From Bacillota bacterium (lineage in GTDB: Bacteria > Bacillota > Sulfobacillia > JAJZIM01 > JAJZBP01), in NCBI GenBank assembly GCA_021798855.1, contig JAJZBP010000143.1:1-5788 (forward strand): a stretch of 5,788 nt of DNA. Reading direction: 5' to 3'. The notes below the pieces were generated by a model, which was not told where the DNA came from, made no database searches, and saw only the letters and a program-made list of their open reading frames with translations. Below are positions 1 through 5,181 of this stretch, one piece after another (position 1 is the stretch's first letter; the number at the start of each line of letters is the position of its first letter). The translations under genes were made by a program, and so were the position numbers.

Positions 1-71
1 CAAAACCTAATGGTGCTGGTGGACACACCAAGCAGCCTGGCCGCCTCATTGAGGGGAAATATTCTTTCCAT
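1..71 (-). CDS. N-terminus of MerR/excisionase-like HTH protein, candidate IS607-type recombinase (partial)
   Basis: Reading leftward from an ATG at 71, the first 23 codons give MERIFPLNEAARLLGVSTST then I-R-F, and the frame stays open to the window edge. The stretch E-A-A-R-L-L-G-V-S-x-x-T-I-R is the classic helix-turn-helix that opens MerR-type regulators, excisionases and the serine recombinase TnpA of IS607-family elements. The low-GC DNA immediately upstream, unlike the rest of the window, fits an element end and makes the IS607 option attractive. The recombinase catalytic domain would lie outside the window, so this is inference. An overlapping ATG four bases upstream is in another frame and does not give the HTH. 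No Shine-Dalgarno is visible; the promoter lies so close that the message may be leaderless. Alternatives are a MerR regulator or a phage/plasmid excisionase. Confidence 0.6.
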   Translation of the reverse strand, partial: MERIFPLNEAARLLGVSTSTIRF

Positions 72-80
72 GACATTTTT

Positions 81-109
81 ATTATAATCCAAGCAACCAA
101 TGGTTGCAA
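81..109 (-). promoter_or_regulatory. Sigma70-type promoter for the HTH/recombinase gene
   Basis: On the minus strand there is TTGCAA (104-109), exactly 17 bases, then a perfect TATAAT (81-86). Only nine bases separate the -10 box from the ATG at 71, so transcription should start within a few bases of the start codon, giving a leaderless or nearly leaderless mRNA. The -35 matches four of six consensus bases. The surrounding DNA is AT-rich, in contrast to the rest of the window. Confidence 0.6.
93..107. promoter_or_regulatory. 15-bp palindrome between -35 and -10 (candidate operator)
   Basis: GCAACCA, a single A, then TGGTTGC: a perfect 7-bp inverted repeat with a 1-bp centre. It overlaps the -35 box and spacer of the promoter for the adjacent HTH gene, where a bound protein would block RNA polymerase. 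A natural inference is autorepression by the HTH protein. It could instead be a recombinase-binding site near the element end. Confidence 0.45.
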
Positions 110-157
110 GTATTAAATATTTATACCTAACTTATTTGGCATTTCACCTGCTGCTAC

Positions 158-298
158 TCACCCCAGGACCCAGCGGACAATGGTCGCCGCGGCCTCACCC
201 AGGGCCGTCAGCGCCAGGATGCCCAGGAGCAGGGTGATGGTCCGGGGGGCAACGTCCTTGCTGATCAGGCAAGGAAAGGGATGGGGGATCTTTTTCAT
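158..298 (-). CDS. 46-residue single-span membrane protein coupled to the c-di-GMP gene
   Basis: The ATG at 298 overlaps the stop of the upstream PAS-GGDEF-EAL gene in an ATGA arrangement, the usual sign of translational coupling. The product begins MKKIPHPFPCLISKD. It then has one hydrophobic segment at about residues 21-42 (I-T-L-L-L-G-I-L-A-L-T-A-L-G and on), broken by a Glu at 35, and ends R-W-V-L-G. The basic start and single helix fit a small inner-membrane protein; there is no lipobox or convincing signal-peptide cleavage site. A weak GGA lies about eight bases before the ATG inside the upstream gene. An ATG at 379 in the same frame would lie within the upstream gene and give a low-complexity Gly/Ala leader, so I reject it. 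I recognise no family. It could act as a membrane partner for the cytoplasmic phosphodiesterase, which is inference from the overlap only. Confidence 0.55.
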   Translation of the reverse strand: MKKIPHPFPCLISKDVAPRTITLLLGILALTALGEAAATIVRWVLG

Positions 299-2013
299 GC
301 CCGTTTTCCGAGCAGGAATTCGGCCGCCCCCTCCACCGGCAGCGGCCGACTGAACAAAAAGCCCTGGATCTCGTCGCAACCCAAGGCGCGTAGGAATTCC
401 AGTTGCTGCGTCGTTTCCACTCCCTCGGCCACGGTTTTCAGCCTGAGGGTGTGGGCCAGGCCGATCACCGCTTCGGTGATGGTGCCGGCGTCGGCGTCGT
501 TGGCCAGATCCTTGATGAAAGATTGGTCAATCTTCAGCCGGTCCAGCGGGAATCGCTTCAGGTAGTTCAGGGAGGAGTAGCCCGTCCCGAAATCATCCAC
601 GGCGATGCGGATGCCGACTTCGCGCAACCGGCCCAGGGTGCGGGACACCTCCGCCTCGTCCCGCGCCAGCACGCTCTCCGTCAGTTCCAGTTCCAGGCGG
701 TCCGGCCCCAGTCCGGTTTCCTCCAGGATGCGGGTAACCTTCTCCCCCAACCTGGGATCGCGGAATTGCCGGGCCGACAGGTTGACGGCCAACCGCACCG
801 CCGGCAGGCCATCCCTTCGCCAAATCTCCGCCTGGGCGCAGGCCTGACGCAACACCCATTCCCCCAAGGGCAGGATCAGGTCGCTCTCCTCCGCCAGGTG
901 AATGAAGCGTCCCGGCGAAATCAGGCCCAGTTCCGGATGCTCCCAGCGCACCAGCGCCTCCATTCCCACCAGGCGCCCGCTCGCCAGTTCCATCTGCGGC
1001 TGGTAGTGAAGGACGAATTCCCGCCGCTCCAGGGCCTGGCGCAGGGCGTTGCCCAAGCGCACCCGCTCCAGTGCCGCCGCGTTGAGGTTGCCGGTGAAAA
1101 ATTGGTAGCCGTTTCGCCTCTCCTCCTTGACGTGGTGCATGGCCATCTCGGCGTACCCGAGGAGCGTTTCCGGGTCGTCGCCGTCGATGGGGTAAAGGCT
1201 GATGCCCATGCTCGCGGAGATGGAAAGTCGGTGTTCCTCGATCTGGAAGGATGACTCCAGGGCGTTTAGAATCCGCTGGGCGGTGGCTCCGGCGGCGGGA
1301 GTGGCACAGGCGACCGCAAACTCGTCAGCCACCAGACGGCAGACCACGTCGTTTTCCCGCACCGCCCCCGCGATCCGCCCGGCGGCGGCCGCGAGCAGAG
1401 CGTCGCCCAACCGGTGCCCCAGCGCGTCGTTGACCATCTTAAACCGGTTCAGGTTCAAAAACAGCACCGCCACCAGATCCCCCCGGTGCTCGGCCTGTTT
1501 CATGGTCTGGCGCAGACGTTCGAGGAACCGCTGGCGCTTGGCCAACCCGTTGGGCGACTGGTAGTGGTCCAAAAAGGAACGCCGGACTTCCCGCACGTCC
1601 CGCAGGTTCACCAGGATGGCCGACCCGCCCCGGCAGGAAACCAGGGAAGACCTGGCCTCCAACTCCAATGGCGTCCCGTCCGCGCACCGGTAGACCCGCG
1701 GTTGGGCACAACTGGACCCCTCCTCAATGATCTGCCGGATCCGCCCCCCGACGGTGCCGGGCGGGTCGAAAGCCAGGAGTTCCTCAATGGTCAACCCGCG
1801 GATGTCCTCCAGGTTGTAACCGAGCCATTGGCGGAGTCGCCGGTTGGCCTCCAAAATCCGCCGGCTGTCGGCGTCGAAAACGCAGATCCCATCCGCCGAC
1901 TGTTCCAACAAGGCCCGATACCAGGCTTCGCCCCGGTGCCCAACCGCCGCGCCGCTCGCCGCCGGCCGCTTCCGGCCGATCCCCTGCGGACCGGCTCGGT
2001 ACTTCTTCGGCAT
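295..2013 (-). CDS. PAS-GGDEF-EAL protein, probable c-di-GMP phosphodiesterase with degenerate GGDEF
   Basis: A 572-residue cytoplasmic protein with no membrane segment or signal peptide. Residues 31-140 form a PAS fold (WYRALLEQSADGICVFDADS). Residues 145-310 are a GGDEF domain whose signature reads V-A-D-E-F (228-232) instead of G-G-D-E-F, and whose usual DxDxFK metal site is N-L-N-R-F-K. Cyclase activity is therefore unlikely. The RxxD inhibitory-site motif (R219-E-N-D222) is kept five residues upstream. Residues about 325-565 are an EAL domain with all expected active-site elements: E352-A-L, N411 in NLSARQF, E443 in ELELTES, D473-D474 in DDFGTGYSS, K494-I-D496, E530 in AEGVET and Q550 in QGF. 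By family knowledge it should hydrolyse c-di-GMP to pGpG, with PAS and GGDEF as regulatory inputs. I chose the ATG at 2013 because AGGAAGGGAG lies eight bases upstream; a GTG at 2055 in the same frame would add 14 residues but has no usable ribosome site. A 46-residue membrane protein overlaps its stop. Confidence 0.93.
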   Translation of the reverse strand: MPKKYRAGPQGIGRKRPAASGAAVGHRGEAWYRALLEQSADGICVFDADSRRILEANRRLRQWLGYNLEDIRGLTIEELLAFDPPGTVGGRIRQIIEEGSSCAQPRVYRCADGTPLELEARSSLVSCRGGSAILVNLRDVREVRRSFLDHYQSPNGLAKRQRFLERLRQTMKQAEHRGDLVAVLFLNLNRFKMVNDALGHRLGDALLAAAAGRIAGAVRENDVVCRLVADEFAVACATPAAGATAQRILNALESSFQIEEHRLSISASMGISLYPIDGDDPETLLGYAEMAMHHVKEERRNGYQFFTGNLNAAALERVRLGNALRQALERREFVLHYQPQMELASGRLVGMEALVRWEHPELGLISPGRFIHLAEESDLILPLGEWVLRQACAQAEIWRRDGLPAVRLAVNLSARQFRDPRLGEKVTRILEETGLGPDRLELELTESVLARDEAEVSRTLGRLREVGIRIAVDDFGTGYSSLNYLKRFPLDRLKIDQSFIKDLANDADAGTITEAVIGLAHTLRLKTVAEGVETTQQLEFLRALGCDEIQGFLFSRPLPVEGAAEFLLGKRA

Positions 2014-2021
2014 CCATCCGG

Positions 2022-2031
2022 CTCCCTTCCT
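2022..2031 (-). promoter_or_regulatory. Ribosome binding site deciding the PAS-GGDEF-EAL start
   Basis: On the minus strand AGGAAGGGAG is followed by eight bases and the ATG at 2013. It gives the in-frame start MPKKYRAG. The upstream GTG at 2055 has only GGAAA directly abutting it, too close to function, so the shorter start is preferred. Confidence 0.65.
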
Positions 2032-2097
2032 CCGGCCTCTTGGGAATATATTCACTTTCCGGCCCGCCTTCGCTCCGGCGACGGCCCTCGCCGAAGG

Positions 2098-2212
2098 CGA
2101 ACCCTTCCTTTATAGCACGCGAGCCACCCCCGGTGGCGAACTGGGCCGTCCAAGGGTTCGGCGGAGGTCCGTTCCTTGCCCTCGCCAACGGCGACGGGCG
2201 TATGTACGTAGC
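2098..2212. repeat. Tandem repeat unit 1 (115 bp)
   Basis: Starts at CGAACCCTTCCTTTATAGCA and runs to the next occurrence of the same string. Compared with unit 2 it differs by one substitution (CACGCGAG against CACGGGAG) and one extra C (GGGCCGTCC against GGGCGTCC). It contains two compact inverted repeats: GCCACC-CCC-GGTGGC (2123-2137) and TCGCC-AAC-GGCGA (2182-2194). A related TCGCC-GAA-GGCGA lies just before it at 2088-2100. It lies upstream of the divergently read c-di-GMP gene. Confidence 0.95.
2109..2117 (-). promoter_or_regulatory. Possible extended -10 promoter for the c-di-GMP gene (unit 1 copy)
   Basis: TGCTATAAA on the minus strand matches an extended -10 (TGnTATAAT) with one mismatch, and is the best promoter-like string upstream of the PAS-GGDEF-EAL gene. 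It would give a leader of about 90 bases. No good -35 box is visible at 16-18 bases, which is tolerated for extended -10 promoters. The tandem duplication supplies a second identical copy at 2224-2232. Confidence 0.3.
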
Positions 2213-2326
2213 CGAACCCTTCCTTTATAGCACGGGAGCCACCCCCGGTGGCGAACTGGGCGTCCAAGGGTTCGGCGGAGGTCCGTTCCTTGCCCTCGCC
2301 AACGGCGACGGGCGTATGTACGTAGC
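2213..2326. repeat. Tandem repeat unit 2 (114 bp)
   Basis: Nearly identical to unit 1 and directly adjacent, with the same two hairpins at 2238-2252 and 2296-2308. Such similarity indicates a recent duplication. The 114-bp length is a multiple of three, so the minus strand reads as a 38-residue peptide repeat (D-A-Q-F-A-T-G-G-G-S-R-A-I-K...). I do not regard that frame as a proven gene, because its left continuation is thrown out of frame by the extra C in unit 1. Confidence 0.95.
2224..2232 (-). promoter_or_regulatory. Second copy of the possible extended -10 promoter (unit 2)
   Basis: The same TGCTATAAA as in unit 1, 115 bases further upstream, present because the repeat was duplicated. 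If active it would add a second start for the PAS-GGDEF-EAL gene with a leader of about 205 bases that includes all of unit 1. The diverged copy at 2412-2450 has lost the box (CGCTATCAA). Confidence 0.25.
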
Positions 2327-2340
2327 CGAACCCTTCCTTT
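2327..2340. repeat. Partial third repeat copy
   Basis: CGAACCCTTCCTTT repeats the first 14 bases of units 1 and 2 and then diverges (TTATCGG instead of ATAGCAC). It marks the right boundary of the tandem array, as expected when slippage or unequal crossing-over copies the unit between short direct repeats. Confidence 0.8.
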
Positions 2341-2411
2341 TTATCGGAAGTTCGCGTGGCGGCGCCCGCTTTCCTGCCATGCGCCTTGACTTGCGGCCGT
2401 TTTTCTATACC

Positions 2412-2450
2412 ATTGATAGCGCGGGAACCGCCTTCGGCGAACTGGGCGTC
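2412..2450. repeat. Diverged copy of the repeat core
   Basis: This stretch aligns with 2223-2264 of unit 2 (ATAGCRCGGGARCC ... GGCGAACTGGGCGTC) with one 3-bp gap and several substitutions. The hairpin in the middle is kept in changed form: CGCC-TTC-GGCG instead of GCCACC-CCC-GGTGGC. Read on the minus strand it gives D-A-Q-F-A-E-G-G-S-R-A-I-N, against D-A-Q-F-A-T-G-G-G-S-R-A-I-K in the tandem units. It is an older member of the same repeat family, 75 bp beyond the tandem array. Confidence 0.75.
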
Positions 2451-2534
2451 AGGGTGGTTGCCGGTGGCGCGCGCAGACGAACCCTGCCTCAACAACGTCG
2501 CCGAGGCTTCGGGCAACTGAGGAGATCGGCGGCC

Positions 2535-2846
2535 GTCACCCTGGTCAATCCCAGGCGGTTGTGGTTTCAAGCCAACGTCCCCGAGGAGCAGGTGTCCCGG
2601 ATCAAACCGGGACAGCGGGTCACCATCCACCTGGATGAGTGCGGGCAAAGCTTCCCCGGCCTGACGGTCAGCCTGGTCCCGGCCACGGCCTCATTTCTCG
2701 ACGGTCTGTCGCTCGACAACGCCACCGTCACCTTTTCCAAGGTGGCCCAGACGGTGTCGGTCAAAATCATGCCCCTCGCCCTCCCCGCCGGTTGTCGGCT
2801 CCTTCCCGGCCTGTCCGCCGAAGTTTCCATAAATACGGCGGGCTGA
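2535..2846 (+). pseudogene. 3' remnant of an EmrA/HlyD-type membrane fusion protein gene
   Basis: The last 103 codons before a TGA match the C-terminal part of EmrA-type periplasmic adaptors. They have L-V-N-P-R-R-L-W-F-x-A-N-V-x-E-x-Q at the start, then I-K-P-G-Q-R-V-T-I, then D-N-A-T-V-T-F-S-K-V-A-Q-T-V-x-V-K-I, and G-L-S-A-E-V-S-I-N-T at the end. This is the beta-barrel and final strands that follow the lipoyl/hairpin region. Full-length members are around 350-400 residues with an N-terminal membrane anchor, lipoyl motif and coiled coil; none of these is present. The open frame continues upstream to 2040, but that part is the tandem repeat and unrelated sequence, so I place the break near 2535. 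Intact EmrA works with an inner-membrane transporter and outer-membrane channel in drug efflux; this fragment cannot. No partner transporter gene is nearby. Confidence 0.8.
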
Positions 2847-2927
2847 GTAGCCGGTTCTCCGAGCCCGCCGCCCGGAAGTCCCGGCGGCGCAGGAAAAAGG
2901 CAGCGGATTGGCGAATCCACCCAAGGT

Positions 2928-4961
2928 TTGATCGGGCCATTCACCACCTCGGAAGAAGGAGTGTGGGCTTTCTTGAGATTATCCTCGTCTTCCCCGCCGT
3001 CCGGCGCACCCGGATCCGGGCGGCGATGGGCTCGGATCGGGGCTTTGGGCGCCGCCGCGGTGGCGGCGGTCGCGGTTGCGTCCGCCTTGCTGCGCGTGTG
3101 GCGGTTCGTTCCGGCGACGCCCCGGGACACGTGGCCGGCCGAGATCATGCTGGCCCTGGCAACCATGGCTTTCTTGGGTCTTTTCTTCTTTTTGCTCCGG
3201 CCGACGGAACACCCTGAGGTGCGCCCGGGGACGGAACAACCGCCGGCCGCGCCGGCAACCCACTTCGCCGAGCGGTCTTTGGGCGCCTGCAGCGACAACA
3301 CCATCCGGGCGGTGGATGAATTCGCCCCCATCGTCAAACGGGTGAACGAGGTGGCGGCAACGGTCAACGGGCAAAGCCGCGCCCAGGAGGACAACCTCCT
3401 GCAGGTGGCCGCCAACATGGACGCCCTGACGCAGGCGAGCGGCGACATCGCCGGCGCGGCCCAGCGGGAAGCGGAGGCGGCGGTGGATCTGACCCAAGCG
3501 GCCGAAACCCTGCGCGACGGGCTGACCGTGAATCAGCATACCCTGCGGTTATTGCGCGCAACGGCGGACGCCGCCCGCAACACCATCTTGCAAAAAACCG
3601 AGAATCTGGCCGGTTCCCTCTCCCTCTGGCCCCAGGTGGCGACCACCGTTGCGGATACGACCACCAGCCTCAGAACTTTGGAAGACCGTTTTGCCGGAAT
3701 GAGCGAGCTTTTCGACCAGATCGGAGAGATCACCGACCAGACCAACCTCCTGGCCCTCAACGCGGCCATCGAGGCCGCACGGGCGGGCGATTCCGGGCGG
3801 GGATTCGCGGTGGTGGCCGGCGCCGTGCGGGAACTGGCCGGACAGACCGCATCGGCCGCCAGGGAACTGCGGGACGGCGTGACCAACGTCCGCGACGCCC
3901 TCTTGACGGTGGCCAAATCGGTGGCCGAGTTGGGACACGTGGCCGAGCGGGGGGCCGACGAGGGGCAGGCGGCGCTGCGCGACCTGCAACCCATCCACGC
4001 CACCCTGGGGGAGTTGGCCACGGCCATGGGGGACATGGAGGGGAAGACCCTGTCCCTGGAAACCGCGGTGGACGCGGTGCAGGGCGCCGTGACCACGGTG
4101 GCCAACCAATCCGTCGGCACGGCCGCCGGCACCGAGGAGATCGCCGCCACCATCAGCGAAGTGCAGCACAACGTCAAGACCGTCCACGCCCTCGCCGCCG
4201 ACCAGGCCACCAGCACCCGGGAACTGATCCCGGTGATGCGCCAGGTGCAAAGAATCGTCGACTACGTCCGGGAATCGTCCCAGGTGGTCAATTTTGGGGT
4301 GGAAGCCCTGATTGGCGCAACAGAAGAAAAGGACGCCCAGGCCAACCCCCTCCGGAAAACCCTGCGGGTGCTGCGATCCTTTGTTCCGGCGGTGCAGGCG
4401 GAATTGGAACGCCACCTGCCGGAAACTTGGGAGTATGTCTACCGCCCCGCCAACCCCCAGGAGGTCCGGATGGTTTTCGCCTCCGGTCCGGTCATCGATT
4501 TCGTCCCACCCAGATACTTGGGCCAGTGGCCCCCGGAACTCAGCCGGTCGCTCAACTCCCTGATGGACCAAGCGGAGACGGCCATGCGTGCCGAGGGTAT
4601 CCCGGTCCTGCGAGTGGCGGTGGCCGACCTCAACGTCCTGGTGCTGGCCGAAACCGCGGCCTTCCGGCGCGACCTGGTCGGCGACCCGGCGGTTGACGCC
4701 AAGAACCTCATGTTCTTGTTGGTGGAGGGGGAGATCGTGTTGCGCTCCGCGCGGGCCGGCTTGCGTGATCCCGGCGCGGACCGCATCGCCCGCCGGGAGG
4801 CGCGGGAACGGCAATGGCCGGAGGACACCCACCCCTACATCTACCAGAGTTACCGCCGGGTCACCGGGGAACTGGTGATCGACGTGGCGGTCGCCCTCTA
4901 CCACCGGGGGGAAGCCGTGGGGGCCATCCTCGGGGCGCTGTCCCTGGGCCAAAAAGCTTAA
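2928..4961 (+). CDS. Methyl-accepting chemotaxis protein with C-terminal sensor-like domain
   Basis: A 677-residue chemoreceptor. Two hydrophobic helices at about 36-57 and 72-90 are separated by only about 14 residues, so there is no periplasmic sensor domain. A Pro-rich linker (91-111) follows in place of a recognisable HAMP domain. Residues about 120-465 are the long coiled-coil signalling hairpin, with the tip around QTNLLALNAAIEAARAG (271-287) and GRGFAVVAGAVREL (290-303). It should couple to CheW/CheA. Residues about 475-677 form an extra cytoplasmic domain with D-L-N-V-L-V-L-A (567-574), R-D-L-V-G-D-P-A-V-D (581-590) and QSYRRVTGELVIDVAVALY then G-A-I-L-G-A-L (640-670). This resembles the C-terminal Cache/PAS-like module of many proteobacterial receptors (T-G-D-P..D and Q-T-Y-R-R-D-T-G-E patterns). 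The Glu usual in D/G-E-V-R at the tip is Ala. Start is uncertain: TTG 2928 is the longest; GTG 2961 and TTG 2973 (AAGGAG 11 bases before) are in frame. No CheR/CheB-tether pentapeptide ends it. Its stop overlaps the sucD remnant tail to tail. Confidence 0.93.
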   Translation: MIGPFTTSEEGVWAFLRLSSSSPPSGAPGSGRRWARIGALGAAAVAAVAVASALLRVWRFVPATPRDTWPAEIMLALATMAFLGLFFFLLRPTEHPEVRPGTEQPPAAPATHFAERSLGACSDNTIRAVDEFAPIVKRVNEVAATVNGQSRAQEDNLLQVAANMDALTQASGDIAGAAQREAEAAVDLTQAAETLRDGLTVNQHTLRLLRATADAARNTILQKTENLAGSLSLWPQVATTVADTTTSLRTLEDRFAGMSELFDQIGEITDQTNLLALNAAIEAARAGDSGRGFAVVAGAVRELAGQTASAARELRDGVTNVRDALLTVAKSVAELGHVAERGADEGQAALRDLQPIHATLGELATAMGDMEGKTLSLETAVDAVQGAVTTVANQSVGTAAGTEEIAATISEVQHNVKTVHALAADQATSTRELIPVMRQVQRIVDYVRESSQVVNFGVEALIGATEEKDAQANPLRKTLRVLRSFVPAVQAELERHLPETWEYVYRPANPQEVRMVFASGPVIDFVPPRYLGQWPPELSRSLNSLMDQAETAMRAEGIPVLRVAVADLNVLVLAETAAFRRDLVGDPAVDAKNLMFLLVEGEIVLRSARAGLRDPGADRIARREARERQWPEDTHPYIYQSYRRVTGELVIDVAVALYHRGEAVGAILGALSLGQKA

Positions 4962-5181
4962 CGGTGTGCGCGTTCCAGAATCCTTTGCGCCAGGGTCGCC
5001 ACTTCCCACGGCGTCTCGGCCAGCAGCGCCCCGGCGGCCCGCAGGGCGGCCGCCTTGCCGGCGAAGGTTCCCTGGCCCCGCTCGATGATCGCTCCGGCGT
5101 GACCCATGCGCACGCCGACGGGCGCCGTGCGACCCACCAAATAGGCCACCACCCAAGGGTGTTCCTTCCAGACTTGCGACC
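4958..5181 (-). pseudogene. sucD: 3' remnant of succinyl-CoA ligase alpha subunit gene
   Basis: The last 70-odd codons match the C-terminus of SucD: K-E-H-P-W-V-V-A-Y-L-V-G-R-T-A-P, then V-R-M-G-H-A-G-A-I-I, then G-Q-G-T-F-A-G-K-A-A-A-L-R-A-A-G and E-T-P-W-E-V. The His of G-H-A-G-A-I is the residue phosphorylated in the intact enzyme. Full-length SucD is about 290 residues; the N-terminal CoA-binding Rossmann domain and most of the rest (about 220 residues) are missing. Homology begins within about 15 bases of the DinB-gene stop codon, so the junction is sharp. There is an in-frame TGA just upstream and the only local starts are GTG codons at 5149-5152, with no clear ribosome site. A short 64-residue product is conceivable but could not be a working ligase. 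The related malate-CoA ligase or citryl-CoA synthetase alpha subunits share this signature, so the exact parent is not certain. Its TAA overlaps the chemoreceptor stop by four bases (TTAA). Confidence 0.8.

Noticed and set aside
403..1254. 283-codon plus-strand frame and other plus-strand frames over 281-2115
   Set aside because: Antisense to the PAS-GGDEF-EAL gene, whose domains and motifs are unmistakable; the plus-strand products are Gln/Arg/Pro-rich with no recognisable domain.
2013..2055. GTG start at 2055 for the PAS-GGDEF-EAL gene
   Set aside because: No ribosome binding site at proper spacing, and the added 14 residues are translated from the purine-rich ribosome site of the better ATG at 2013.
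2040..2534. 5' half of the plus-strand frame that ends in the EmrA remnant
   Set aside because: It consists of the tandem repeats and unrelated sequence; none of the lipoyl, coiled-coil or anchor regions expected before the adaptor C-terminus is present.
2052..2648. 198-codon minus-strand frame through the repeats
   Set aside because: Its start is antisense to the EmrA remnant and its end runs out of the repeats through the extra C in unit 1. The repeated peptide is noted as a finding, but no start, ribosome site or known domain supports a gene.
2863..2886. GC-rich imperfect hairpin after the EmrA remnant (GCCGCC ... GGCGGC)
   Set aside because: It is not followed by a U-tract in either orientation, so it is not supported as an intrinsic terminator.
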